Of a stretch of DNA of 64,000 nucleotides, positions 8,522 through 16,655 are shown one piece after another. Under the pieces are notes generated by a model that saw only the letters and a program-made list of their open reading frames with translations, was not told where the DNA came from and did not search any database. A program made the position numbers and the translations under genes. Source of the stretch: an uncultured Vicinamibacterales bacterium (lineage in GTDB: Bacteria > Acidobacteriota > Vicinamibacteria > Vicinamibacterales > UBA8438); NCBI GenBank assembly GCA_958295905.1, contig OY282382.1, positions 930,001 through 994,000 on the forward strand. Direction: 5' to 3'. How positions within the stretch are numbered: position 1 is the first letter of the stretch; every line of letters begins with the position of its first letter.

Positions 8522-10149
8522 GCCGATGCCTCTCCGCGGGCCGCGACCGGGAACAGCACCCCGGGGGCCAGCTTGTTCTCCGGGTCGAGCGCGCGCTTGA
8601 CCGCCCGCATCTGCTCGATGCCCGCCGCGCCGTGGAGCAGCTGCAGCAGCGACTGCTTGACCGGGTTGCGGCCCACGCCGTGCTCGGCCAGCGGACATCC
8701 TCCGAGCCGGATGACCTCGCGCCCGCACGCGAGAATCGCTTCCTTTCCCGCCCGCACGTCGTCCGCCGAGCGGGGAAGGACGTTGGGGTGCAGGTTGGCG
8801 TCCGACAGATGTCCCCACACCGCGTGATCGAGGCCCCGCGACTCGAAGGCGGTGCGAAAGAGGCGGACGCCGTCGGAGAGCTTCGCGAAAGGCACGATCA
8901 TGTCGGCGGCGGTCTTCTCGATTGTGCCATCCACGGTGTGCTTGGCGATAGCCACCTGCCGATTCACCGCTTCCGGCACCGCCTCCCGGAACGCGAGCAG
9001 CTCGGCCGCCCGGGTGGTGTCGCCGGGGCCCGCGAGCTCCGCGCGGTCGAGGAGCCCCTCGACCTCGAGCAGACGGCAGAGGTGGACGATCGGGCCGCCG
9101 GGCGGCCGAGCCGGATCCGCGAAACCGATCTGCTCGTGGACCTGGCCGGCGGTGGTGCCGGGGGGCAGCTCGATCTGGAGCAGGAGCACCGCCCCCGCCG
9201 TCTCCGGAATCGACACCCGGGCGCGCCGTCCGGGGCCTGCGGCGCGGACCAGCTCCAGCGAGCGCCGGTCCAGGTATTCGATGGCGATGACGTCGAGGCC
9301 GGCCGGATCGTGCCGGCGCCGGGTGTCCATCGACACGTCGCGCAGTCGGGCCGTGAGCGCCGCCGCCTGCTCCTCGTCGTCCAGGACGATCAGCACGACG
9401 CAGACTTCCGGGCGCCGGGGCAGGATGTCGAGGGTGACGGAGGTCACCACGCCCAGCGTGCCCTCCGATCCCACGAACAGGTCGATGAGATCCAGATCGG
9501 GGGCGGCGTGATACCCGGCCGAGCGCTTGGGCACCCGCGGAAGGCGGTACGTCGGCGCCGGCGCGACGACGGCGCCTCGTGACGTCTCGATCACGAACCG
9601 GCCGTCCGACGCGCGCACCTGTCCCCGCTCGATATCGAGCACCTCGCCGCAGGCGAGCACCACCGTCAGGCGGCGGACCCAGTCCCGCGTCGTGCCGTAC
9701 TTGAACGTCGCAGCCCCCGCCGCGTTCGTCGACACCACCCCTCCGACAGTCGCCCCCTCGAACGTGGGCGCCGGCGGGTACGACCGGCCGGCCGCATCCA
9801 GGGTCTCGCGCAGGGCGGTCAGGGTGACCCCCGGCGGCACGGTGATGCAGGTGTCCGCCATCTCTTCGACGGCGTTCATCCGTGACGAGCTCAGCACCAG
9901 CTCGCCCATCGGGGTCGCGCCTCCCGTCAACGACGATTGCGCGCCGACGGGCAGGACGCGGGCGGCGCCGCGGACGAGCGCGGCGCACTCCGCTTCATCG
10001 CGGGGAAACGCTACCGCCGGCGCATGGCCGCCGGGATAGTGCGCCGCGTCCTCGACGAAGCCGGAGGCGTCGTCGGTGACGGGGACCGGGGAGGACGCCC
10101 CCCGAGTGCCGGCACGCGGGGGGCGGGTACGGATGCGATTGGTCGCCAT
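8518..10149 (-). CDS. GlcD/D-lactate dehydrogenase-type FAD-linked oxidase
   Basis: The 543-residue product has an N-terminal FAD-binding PCMH domain (LPVGAQSSLTGGATPMGELV, VGGVVSTNAAGAATFKYGTT, GSEGTLGVVTSVTLDILPRR) and a C-terminal FAD-oxidase domain (HLSDANLHPNVLP, LAEHGVGRNP, DPENKLAPGVL). It should oxidise a 2-hydroxy acid such as D-lactate or glycolate. The start at ATG 10149 is chosen because the 20 codons upstream are low-complexity and lie before the conserved part. No GlcE/GlcF partners are adjacent, so a single-subunit enzyme is likely. Confidence 0.88.
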   Translation of the reverse strand: MATNRIRTRPPRAGTRGASSPVPVTDDASGFVEDAAHYPGGHAPAVAFPRDEAECAALVRGAARVLPVGAQSSLTGGATPMGELVLSSSRMNAVEEMADTCITVPPGVTLTALRETLDAAGRSYPPAPTFEGATVGGVVSTNAAGAATFKYGTTRDWVRRLTVVLACGEVLDIERGQVRASDGRFVIETSRGAVVAPAPTYRLPRVPKRSAGYHAAPDLDLIDLFVGSEGTLGVVTSVTLDILPRRPEVCVVLIVLDDEEQAAALTARLRDVSMDTRRRHDPAGLDVIAIEYLDRRSLELVRAAGPGRRARVSIPETAGAVLLLQIELPPGTTAGQVHEQIGFADPARPPGGPIVHLCRLLEVEGLLDRAELAGPGDTTRAAELLAFREAVPEAVNRQVAIAKHTVDGTIEKTAADMIVPFAKLSDGVRLFRTAFESRGLDHAVWGHLSDANLHPNVLPRSADDVRAGKEAILACGREVIRLGGCPLAEHGVGRNPVKQSLLQLLHGAAGIEQMRAVKRALDPENKLAPGVLFPVAARGEASA

Positions 10150-10423
10150 TCGGGTCAACGATCGCAGAGCGCGGATGTCCGGGCCTCCGTCCGGGGAGCC
10201 CGGTGGCAAGAGCCCCCGCGCATTCGACCGGCGCAGCCATCCCGCGTGGGTTGCGCCGCCCTACGGCCGGCGCCGCGTACGCCGACGGTGATGCTCCGCG
10301 GCCGCCCGCGCCCGGACCGGCGCCCCCGCGCCCTGCCGCGCGGGCCGCCGTGCCGCCCGCCGGCGCCTCGCTCCGGTTGGCGCACGCGGTTTCACCACGG
10401 GCTACCGGGCCCACCGCCAGGAG
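10150..10423. other. Intergenic DNA without recognisable features
   Basis: The 270-bp stretch between the FAD oxidase start and the first R1 repeat is GC-rich. I see no gene or hairpin worth naming. It must contain the oxidase promoter. Confidence 0.5.
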
Positions 10424-10653
10424 CATCCCACGCTGACTGCGCGTGACGGTCCGCCCGATTCAAGGGTCGCCACCGTCTTGCCGCCCGGCCGGCGCCGCGG
10501 GCACCACGCGCACGGCGGATGAGCCACGATCGGGGCGGTCGCCACCGTCTTGCCGCCCGGCCGGCGCCGCGGGAGACCCACGATTCCGCCCGGCTGGAAC
10601 CCCAGGACCCGCCACGATTCCGCCTGCGCCCGGCGGCGGCGGAGCGTGGGATG
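10424..10653 (+). repeat. R1 dispersed element, copy A (with internal duplication)
   Basis: It is bounded by CATCCCACGCT (10424-10434) and its inverted complement AGCGTGGGATG (10643-10653). It is longer than other copies because the block GTCGCCACCGTCTTGCCGCC occurs twice inside it (about 10468 and 10539). It is followed after about 22 bp by copy B. Confidence 0.85.
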
Positions 10654-10675
10654 ATCCCGGGCCCACCGCCAGGAG

Positions 10676-10834
10676 CATCCCACGCTGACTGCGCGTGACG
10701 GTCCGCCCGATTCAAGGGTCGCCACCGTCTTGCCGCCCCGGCCGGCGCCGCGGGAGACCCACGATTCCGCCCGGCTGGAGCCCCAGGACCCGCCACGATT
10801 CCGCCTGCGCCCGGCGGCGGCGGAGCGTGGGATG
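10676..10834 (+). repeat. R1 dispersed element, copy B
   Basis: It is a 159-bp unit bounded by CATCCCACGCT and AGCGTGGGATG, in direct tandem with copy A. The interior includes GAGACCCACGATTCCG and GCCACGATTCCGCC, shared with all copies. Confidence 0.9.
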
Positions 10835-10958
10835 GTCCCGGGCCGCCGCCCGACGGGCCGGATCGCGCTACGGGATCATGATAAAGTGGCTTGCTGGTTC
10901 CAAGACAGGCATCCTGGCACAAGGGGGGGCTACGACCCCATACGGAAAGGTATCTTCC

Positions 10959-11987
10959 ATGTTTCAGCGGCTCTGCGTTCTGGGCGCATTCCTCGCCGTC
11001 TCTGCGGCATGCGGCGCTCCGACGCATGCCCAGTCCGACGGTCAGGTGGTGGGGCGGGTCGGCGACCGCGCGGTCACCATGGCGGAGCTCGACGAGGCTT
11101 GGCGCAGCAACGACGCGGCGTCGCGCATGCGCATGCTGCAGGAGCTCTACGAGACGCGCAAGCGCACCCTCGACATCGTCATCGGGGAGATCCTCATTGA
11201 GCGGGAAGCGATCGCCGGGGGGACGTCCCGCGACGAGCTGCTGGCGCAGGAGCTGCCCGCGAGGACCCTGCCGATCACCGACGCGGACATCAGCCGCGTC
11301 TACGAGCAGAACCGGCGTTCCTTCCCCGGCCTGTCCGAGGAGGAGATGGCGCCGCAGATCCGGGCGTTCCTGGCCCAGCAGCGGCCGATGCAGGCGCTGC
11401 ATGCGTACATGGCGGAGCTGCGGGCCGCCGCCGGCGACGTGCGGGTGGAGCTCGAGCCGCCCCGCACCACCGTCGACATCGTCGCCGGCGACCCGGTGCT
11501 GGGTCCCGCCGGCGCGCCGGTCGAGATCGTGGAGTTCTCCGACTTTCAGTGTCCGTTCTGCGAGCGGCTGACCGGCACCCTCGACCGCTTGAAGGCGGAG
11601 TACGGCGACGACATCCGGCTGGTGTTCAAGGACTATCCCCTGCCCAACCATGCCCAGGCGTTCAAGGCGGCCGAGGCGGGGCTCTGCGCCAATGCGCAGG
11701 GTCGGTTCTGGGAGCTGCACGACACGATGTTCTCGAACCAGAACGAATTGCAGGTGGACGACCTGAAGCGCCACGCCGGCGAGATTGGAATGGACCAGGA
11801 TGCCTTCGACGCCTGCCTTGACAGCGGTCGGTTCGCCGAACAGGTGAGCGCCGACCTGCGGCTCGGACAGGCGCTCGGCGTCCAATCGACGCCCACCGTG
11901 TTCATCAACGGCCGGGCGGTGATGGGGGCGGCGCCGTACGAGGTGTTCGAGGAGATCGTGCGGGACGAGCTGGACCGTACCCGATGA
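10959..11987 (+). CDS. DsbA-family thiol-disulfide oxidoreductase with SurA-like N-terminal region, probable lipoprotein
   Basis: The 342-residue product begins with a signal peptide ending in a lipobox-like SAAC (Cys18). Residues about 30-165 form a helical region (VVGRVGDRAVTMAELDEAWR) like the N-terminal chaperone part of SurA/PpiC proteins. The thioredoxin fold follows with CPFC (Cys198, Cys201), FKDYPLPNHAQAFKAAEA and the cis-proline in STPTVFING. It should catalyse disulfide exchange in exported proteins. GGAAAGG precedes ATG 10959. It is transcribed towards the oxidase cluster and separated from it by a strong hairpin, so any link with CuA-site maturation is only positional. Confidence 0.88.
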   Translation: MFQRLCVLGAFLAVSAACGAPTHAQSDGQVVGRVGDRAVTMAELDEAWRSNDAASRMRMLQELYETRKRTLDIVIGEILIEREAIAGGTSRDELLAQELPARTLPITDADISRVYEQNRRSFPGLSEEEMAPQIRAFLAQQRPMQALHAYMAELRAAAGDVRVELEPPRTTVDIVAGDPVLGPAGAPVEIVEFSDFQCPFCERLTGTLDRLKAEYGDDIRLVFKDYPLPNHAQAFKAAEAGLCANAQGRFWELHDTMFSNQNELQVDDLKRHAGEIGMDQDAFDACLDSGRFAEQVSADLRLGQALGVQSTPTVFINGRAVMGAAPYEVFEEIVRDELDRTR

Positions 11988-11992
11988 AAGGT

Positions 11993-12022
11993 GGCGCGGC
12001 CGGCCGCCGGGCCGGCCGCGCC
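11993..12022. terminator. Bidirectional hairpin between convergent genes
   Basis: A perfect 13-bp inverted repeat, GGCGCGGCCGGCC (11993-12005) and its complement (12010-12022), encloses a 4-nt loop. It sits between the stop of the DsbA gene and the stop of coxB. There is no T tract on either side, so action as an intrinsic terminator is inferred from position and stability. Confidence 0.6.
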
Positions 12023-12039
12023 AAAGCTGAAGCGGGAGG

Positions 12040-12795
12040 TCAGTCCGCCGCCGCGTCGGCGATGCGGGCACCTTCTTCGGCGAGGAAGCCGTCGAAATCG
12101 GCGCGGTTCATGATGGATACGAACCCGCGCATCCGGTAGTGACCGAGGCCGCAGAGCTGCGAGCAGTTGACCTCGAAGTCCCCGGCGACCGTCGGCACCC
12201 ACCAGACCGGGATCTCCATGCCCGGGATCGCATCCTGTTTCACCCGCATCTGCGGGATCGCGAAGCTGTGGATGACGTCGAGGCTCGACAGGTACACGAT
12301 CACCGGCTCGTCGACCGGCAGGTTGAGCTGGTTGATGGTGTGAACGTCGTCGGCGCCGGCGGGGTCGTCCCGGTCGAGCCCCACCGCGTTGGTCGGCGTG
12401 ATCAGGCTGGCGTCGCGGTGCCCGAAGACGCCGTCGGGGCCGGGATAGACCGAATGCCATTCGAACTGCTTCGCGATGACGTGCACGACCGTCGCCCCCT
12501 CCTCGGGGGGGAACGCGTTGACGCGCACCGTCCACGCGGGGATGGCGAAGAACAGGAGAATGACGGCCTCGACGGCCGCCACCCCGACCTCGAGATAGCT
12601 CGACGTGTGGCTCTTGACGCCGGCATAGTCCGCCTTCGGGTTCGCGGACGCGCGGAAGCGGATCAAGGTGTAGACGAAGAATGCCGCCCAGCCGACGAAC
12701 AGCACCGCCATGAGCCAATGGACGATGACGATGATCCGGTCGATCTCCGCGGCGTGCGCCGAAGCCTGCAGCGGCAGTCCGAGAAATTCCTGCAT
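12040..12795 (-). CDS. coxB: Cytochrome c oxidase subunit II
   Basis: The 251-residue product has two N-terminal membrane helices (IIVIVHWLMAVLFVGWAAFF, AAVEAVILLFFAIPAW) and a periplasmic cupredoxin domain. The CuA ligands are visible in DVIHSF and CSQLCGLGHYRM (Cys211, Cys215, His219, Met222). The usual aromatic electron-entry patch is in the region of QFEWHS. No haem c domain is fused, so this is a plain aa3-type subunit II that takes electrons from a soluble cytochrome c. It is the last gene of the minus-strand cluster, unlike most clusters where it comes first. Confidence 0.95.
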   Translation of the reverse strand: MQEFLGLPLQASAHAAEIDRIIVIVHWLMAVLFVGWAAFFVYTLIRFRASANPKADYAGVKSHTSSYLEVGVAAVEAVILLFFAIPAWTVRVNAFPPEEGATVVHVIAKQFEWHSVYPGPDGVFGHRDASLITPTNAVGLDRDDPAGADDVHTINQLNLPVDEPVIVYLSSLDVIHSFAIPQMRVKQDAIPGMEIPVWWVPTVAGDFEVNCSQLCGLGHYRMRGFVSIMNRADFDGFLAEEGARIADAAAD

Positions 12796-12851
12796 CGATA
12801 CACTCCCTGGCCCGTCCGTGGACCCCGCACCCGACTACGGTGGTTGCGGGG

Positions 12852-13124
12852 TTACGAGGGGCTCCCAGCCTGCGACGATGGGTACAGATCGACGCGCTCG
12901 CCGACCGCCATCCTGGATCGCTTCAACAGATAGAGAAAAAAGCTCGCGAAGGCGGCCAGCACGCCGCCGGTGATGCCGAGCAGCAGCAGAATGCCCCAGC
13001 TCGCGCCGATCGACATCGACGAGTTCGGGTCCCCGAAACAGACCGGACAGGCCCACCCGGTCTGCGGTGCGGCCAGTACGACGCCCGCCGCCACCACCAT
13101 CGTCCGCAGCACTTGTCGCATCAT
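12852..13124 (-). CDS. Small exported membrane protein with CPVCFG motif in oxidase cluster
   Basis: The 90-residue product has a signal peptide (MVVAAGVVLAAPQTGWA), then CPVCFGDPNSSM directly after the cleavage site, one membrane helix (GILLLLGITGGVLAAFASFF) and a basic tail. I do not recognise a named family. The placement between coxB and subunit IV, and a CxxC exposed outside the membrane, suggest a role in oxidase assembly or copper handling; this is inference. ATG 13121 is an alternative start. Confidence 0.7.
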   Translation of the reverse strand: MMRQVLRTMVVAAGVVLAAPQTGWACPVCFGDPNSSMSIGASWGILLLLGITGGVLAAFASFFLYLLKRSRMAVGERVDLYPSSQAGSPS

Positions 13125-13151
13125 GATCTCAGCGCCTCGTCGCCCCGGGGT

Positions 13152-13361
13152 TCAACGCAGCCCCATCTCGCGTGTCTTCCGAATGAACCGTACTGCGTAG
13201 ACCGACAGCAGCCCCGCCGTCAACACCGATCCGGCGGCCGTCACGAGGTGCCAGCCGGTTCCGCGGTCGGACCCGTAGGTCACCCCGCCCCACACCGCCA
13301 TCATCAGCGTCAGCCCGATCGACGCGATGATGAAGAGGATGTGGAAGGCGCGCAACGACAT
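13152..13361 (-). CDS. Small two-helix membrane protein of the oxidase cluster
   Basis: The 69-residue product has two hydrophobic helices (FHILFIIASIGLTLMMAVWG and VTAAGSVLTAGLLSVYAVRF) joined by a short polar loop and ends in a basic tail. Its start overlaps the subunit IV stop by one base (TGATG), so the two are coupled. No family name is recognised; it is probably an accessory oxidase component. Confidence 0.7.
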   Translation of the reverse strand: MSLRAFHILFIIASIGLTLMMAVWGGVTYGSDRGTGWHLVTAAGSVLTAGLLSVYAVRFIRKTREMGLR

Positions 13362-13714
13362 CAGTGCGCCTCGTCCTCCGCATGCGCGGCGTCCGCATTC
13401 GGCAACGGCTTGTGGACACCGTAGGTATCCGAGATCGTCAGGAACGGCACCAGCATCAGCACGATCCAGAACACCACGGTCAGGGCCAGCGTGAAGATGA
13501 GGGTTCGGCTCCGCTCGTCGACCAGATGCATGAAGTAGCTCACCACCAGCGAGCCCTTGGCGGTGGCGATGATGACCGCGATGATGATCGCCAACGGCAC
13601 CGCGACGTCCAGATACGAGGCGAGGACGGTCAACACCGTGAGGACCGCCAGCGCGCCGGCGACCTTCATGTAGATGTCGACGTGTTTCTTGGTTTCTTCA
13701 GCGCTTCCACTCAT
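13361..13714 (-). CDS. Cytochrome c oxidase subunit IV family protein
   Basis: The 117-residue product has three membrane helices, including VLTVLTVLASYLDVAVPLAI, IIAVIIATAKGSLVVSYFMH and ALTVVFWIVLMLVPFLTISD. KGSLVVSYFMHL is the conserved signature of the bacterial subunit IV (COX4_pro / CtaF) family. It stabilises the subunit I/III core. It lies between coxC and the two small membrane proteins. Confidence 0.88.
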   Translation of the reverse strand: MSGSAEETKKHVDIYMKVAGALAVLTVLTVLASYLDVAVPLAIIIAVIIATAKGSLVVSYFMHLVDERSRTLIFTLALTVVFWIVLMLVPFLTISDTYGVHKPLPNADAAHAEDEAH

Positions 13715-13789
13715 GACGCCTCCGCAGTGTCCGGGAACCGGCCCAAGGGAGCCGCGGACAACGGCTCCCGCCGGGGCCGACGGCCTCCC

Positions 13790-14380
13790 CTACAGCAGGT
13801 AGAGCACCGGGAACAGGAAAATCCAGACGAGGTCGACGAAGTGCCAGTACAGGCCGGCGGCTTCCACGCGGTTCTCGAACATCTCGCGCTTGACGTGCCA
13901 CATCCGGCTGCCGGGACCCCAGAAATAGCCGTTCACGATGACCCCGCCCACGATGTGCAGCCCGTGCAGCGCGGTCATCGTCCAGTAGATGGCGAGGAAC
14001 GTGCTGTGCGAGGGCAGATGGTCGTGCGACACCTTCTCGTAGTACTCGAAACCCTTCACCGCCAGGAAGGTGAGCGCGAGCAGGATGGTCGCGCCCATGT
14101 ACATCCTGTACTTGGCGAAGTCGCCGAGCTTGAGCGAGGCGAAGCACATGACCATCGTCACGCTCGAGCCGATGAGGACCGCGGTGTTGAAGGCCCCGAT
14201 CGGAATGTTCAGGTACTCGGCGCCCAGCGGCCAGTCGACTCCGCCGATCCGCAGGATGACGTAGGTCGAAAACAGTCCGCCGAACAGCATCACCTCGGAG
14301 GCCAGGAACAGCCAGATGCCGAGCTTGACGTTGTTCAAGCCGGTGTCCGGCCGCGCGGCTACGGTATACGGAATTTCCAT
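13790..14380 (-). CDS. coxC: Cytochrome c oxidase subunit III
   Basis: The 196-residue product has five helices with family motifs: KLGIWLFLASEVMLFGGLFS (with the conserved Glu), FNTAVLIGSSVTMVMCFA, STFLAIYWTMTALHGLHIVG and LYWHFVDLVWIFLFPVLYLL. This is the short five-helix form lacking the first two helices of the mitochondrial protein. ATG 14380 is chosen because it starts the homologous region and lies 5 bp after the coxA stop. Confidence 0.95.
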   Translation of the reverse strand: MEIPYTVAARPDTGLNNVKLGIWLFLASEVMLFGGLFSTYVILRIGGVDWPLGAEYLNIPIGAFNTAVLIGSSVTMVMCFASLKLGDFAKYRMYMGATILLALTFLAVKGFEYYEKVSHDHLPSHSTFLAIYWTMTALHGLHIVGGVIVNGYFWGPGSRMWHVKREMFENRVEAAGLYWHFVDLVWIFLFPVLYLL

Positions 14381-14385
14381 CCTGG

Positions 14386-16176
14386 TTACACCTTCGCGGG
14401 TTCGGGCTCGGCGCCGGTCGCCTGACCCTGCATGGAGAAGTCGTTCGAGGCGCCGGGCACGCTGTACTCGTAGGGTCCCCGGTGCGCCTCCGGCGGCGTG
14501 GTGAAGTTGCCGTGCGGCGGCGGCGAGGGCGCCTGCCACTCGATGGTCGTCGCCCCCCACGGGTTGTCGCCGACCTTCTTGCCGTTCCTGATGCTCCAGA
14601 AGAAGTTGACGATGAAGAAGATCTGGAACAGTCCGAGCGCCCACGCGCCGTAGGACATGAAGGCGTTCCACTCCATCACTTCCTGGGCGTGCGCGTACTG
14701 CATGCCGCCGTCATACAGCCGCCGGTTCACCCCGACGAGCCCGGTGATGAACATCGGCGCGAACACGCAGTTGATGGCGATGAACGAGCCCCAGAAGTGG
14801 ATCTTGCCGAGGGTCTCGTTCATCACCCGGCCCGTCGCCTTCGGATACCAGTAGTAGAGGCCGGCGAACAGCGCGAAGATGGTGCCGGGCGCGACCACGT
14901 AGTGGAAGTGGCCGATCACGTAGTAGGTGTCGTGCAGGTGGATGTCCGGCGCGGACAGGCCCAGCGGCAGCCCCGTGAGCCCCCCGATGCCGAACATCGG
15001 CAGGAAGGCCAGCGCGAAGAGCATCGGCACGTTGTAGCGGATGGACCCGCCGTACAGCGTGATGAAGAACGCGGACAGAATGACCACCGACGGCACCGAG
15101 ATGATCATCGTCGTGGTCTGGAAGAAGGCGCTCATCGCCGTGCCCATGCCGGTCAGGAACATGTGGTGCGCCCACACGATGAACGACATGAACCCGAGGA
15201 AGATGACCGACGCGACGAGGACGCGGTAGCCCCAGAGCGGCTTCCGGGTGTTGTTGGCGAGGATCTCGGCGACGATGCCCATCGCCGGCAGAATCAGGAC
15301 GTAGACCTCGGGGTGGGCCAGGAACCAGAACAGGTGCTGCCACAACAGCGGGTTGCCGCCGCCGCTGATCTCGAGGGGGCCCTCGGTTGTGACCAGCCCG
15401 CTCGGCATGAAGAAGCTGGTGTCGGCCACGCGGTCCATCAACTGGAGGACGCCGGCCGCCTCGAGGGGCGGGAACGCCAGCAGCAGCAGGAACGCGGTGA
15501 CGAGCTGCGCCCACACGAAGAAGGGCAGGCGCATGAAGCTCAGCCCGGGGGCCCGGAGCTGCAGGGCCGTGACGATGAAGTTGATCGAGCCGAGCAGCGA
15601 CGAGGTGATCAGGAAGATCATCCCGATCAGCCACCAAGTCTGCCCTTCGAGCGCGATGATCGACAGCGGCGCGTAGGAGGTCCACCCGGAGTTCGCGGCG
15701 CCGCCCGGCACGAAGAAGCTGGCGAACATGACCACGCCGCCCCCGAAGAACGCCCAGTAGCTGGCCATGTTCAGCCGCGGGAACGCCATGTCGGGGGCGC
15801 CGATCTGCAGCGGCAGCACGTAGTTGCCGAAGCCCCCGACGGCCAGCGGCACGACCCCCATGAACACCATGATGGTGCCGTGCATCGCCCCGAGCTGGTT
15901 GTAGAACTCGGGCAGCATGATGCCGCCCGGTGCGTTCGCCTGCCCGAGGAAGTTGCCGATGATCGGAATCGGCGCGCCGGGATAGGCGAGCTGCCACCGC
16001 ATGAGCATCATCAGCGAGAAGCCGAACAGCAGGAAGAGCATGGCGGTGATCGCGTACTGGATGCCGATCACCTTGTGGTCGACCGAGAAGACGTACGCGC
16101 GCAGAAAGCTCAACTCGTGTTCGTCGTGGGCATGTTCGGCATGCGCGACATGTTCGGCGGTGGTCACGTTCTCCAA
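14386..16176 (-). CDS. coxA: Cytochrome c oxidase subunit I
   Basis: The 596-residue product has twelve helices and the haem/CuB ligands: His in YNQLGAMHGTIMVFMG, WQHLFWFLAHPEVYVLILPA (CuB His and the Tyr cross-link), VWAHHMFLTGMG, and HLHDTYYVIGHFHYVVAPG. YVLILPAMG places the cross-linked Tyr on helix VI, typical of A-type haem-copper oxidases. It reduces O2 to water and pumps protons. The start appears to be TTG 16176 behind AGGAG with an 8-nt spacer; GTG 16167 is an alternative. A C-terminal extension after helix XII is Pro/Gly-rich. Confidence 0.96.
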   Translation of the reverse strand: MENVTTAEHVAHAEHAHDEHELSFLRAYVFSVDHKVIGIQYAITAMLFLLFGFSLMMLMRWQLAYPGAPIPIIGNFLGQANAPGGIMLPEFYNQLGAMHGTIMVFMGVVPLAVGGFGNYVLPLQIGAPDMAFPRLNMASYWAFFGGGVVMFASFFVPGGAANSGWTSYAPLSIIALEGQTWWLIGMIFLITSSLLGSINFIVTALQLRAPGLSFMRLPFFVWAQLVTAFLLLLAFPPLEAAGVLQLMDRVADTSFFMPSGLVTTEGPLEISGGGNPLLWQHLFWFLAHPEVYVLILPAMGIVAEILANNTRKPLWGYRVLVASVIFLGFMSFIVWAHHMFLTGMGTAMSAFFQTTTMIISVPSVVILSAFFITLYGGSIRYNVPMLFALAFLPMFGIGGLTGLPLGLSAPDIHLHDTYYVIGHFHYVVAPGTIFALFAGLYYWYPKATGRVMNETLGKIHFWGSFIAINCVFAPMFITGLVGVNRRLYDGGMQYAHAQEVMEWNAFMSYGAWALGLFQIFFIVNFFWSIRNGKKVGDNPWGATTIEWQAPSPPPHGNFTTPPEAHRGPYEYSVPGASNDFSMQGQATGAEPEPAKV

Positions 16177-16479
16177 CGTCGTGACTCCTTTCTGGACCTG
16201 CCTGCGATCCGGTCGTCCGTCGCGGCCGACGGCGCCGGTCGGGCGTGAGGCAGTGACGTGACCGGCGTCGGCGCCCGGCGACTCCCGATGGCGCAGGCCG
16301 CCCCGCGATTCCCGTCGTGATTCAACGCTGGCGGCAGCACTGACGATGCCGGGTCGGTGAAAGTCCCGTCCACGTGCATCGCTTCACAAACGCTGACGCC
16401 CGCGCAATTCTATCGGCGCCGCCCCGCCCTTGCAACCCCGCCGCCGGCCGGCGGGTATACTGCTGAGAGGCCGGCACCC

Positions 16480-16623
16480 ATGACTCCGCAGCCCGATGAC
16501 GTCCGGCGCGTGCTCGACACCCGCGGGGACGAGCCCCTGGCCGCCACCTACGTCGCGGTGGTGGTGGTCGAGGCGGTCGTGCTCGCGGCGCTGTGGCTGT
16601 TCTCTCGACATTTCTCGGGGTAG
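16480..16623 (+). CDS. Small single-helix membrane protein upstream of the symporter
   Basis: The 47-residue product from ATG 16480 has a soluble N-terminal half (TPQPDDVRRVLDTRGDEPLA) and one hydrophobic helix (YVAVVVVEAVVLAALWLFSR). A GAGAGG lies upstream. It ends 32 bp before the symporter start and is probably its cotranscribed accessory peptide. No family is recognised. It is divergent from the coxA cluster. Confidence 0.55.
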   Translation: MTPQPDDVRRVLDTRGDEPLAATYVAVVVVEAVVLAALWLFSRHFSG

Positions 16624-16655
16624 ACGGTTCGGAACCGCGCCCCGGCGCCTTCACC

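Noticed and set aside
10424-10834. CRISPR-like array
   Set aside because: The two R1 units are long, have terminal inverted repeats and no unique spacers of constant length, so they are a tandem pair of a dispersed element.
14482-16248. Long plus-strand open frame opposite coxA
   Set aside because: Composition is Glu/Arg/His-rich and without motifs; coxA on the other strand is unmistakable.
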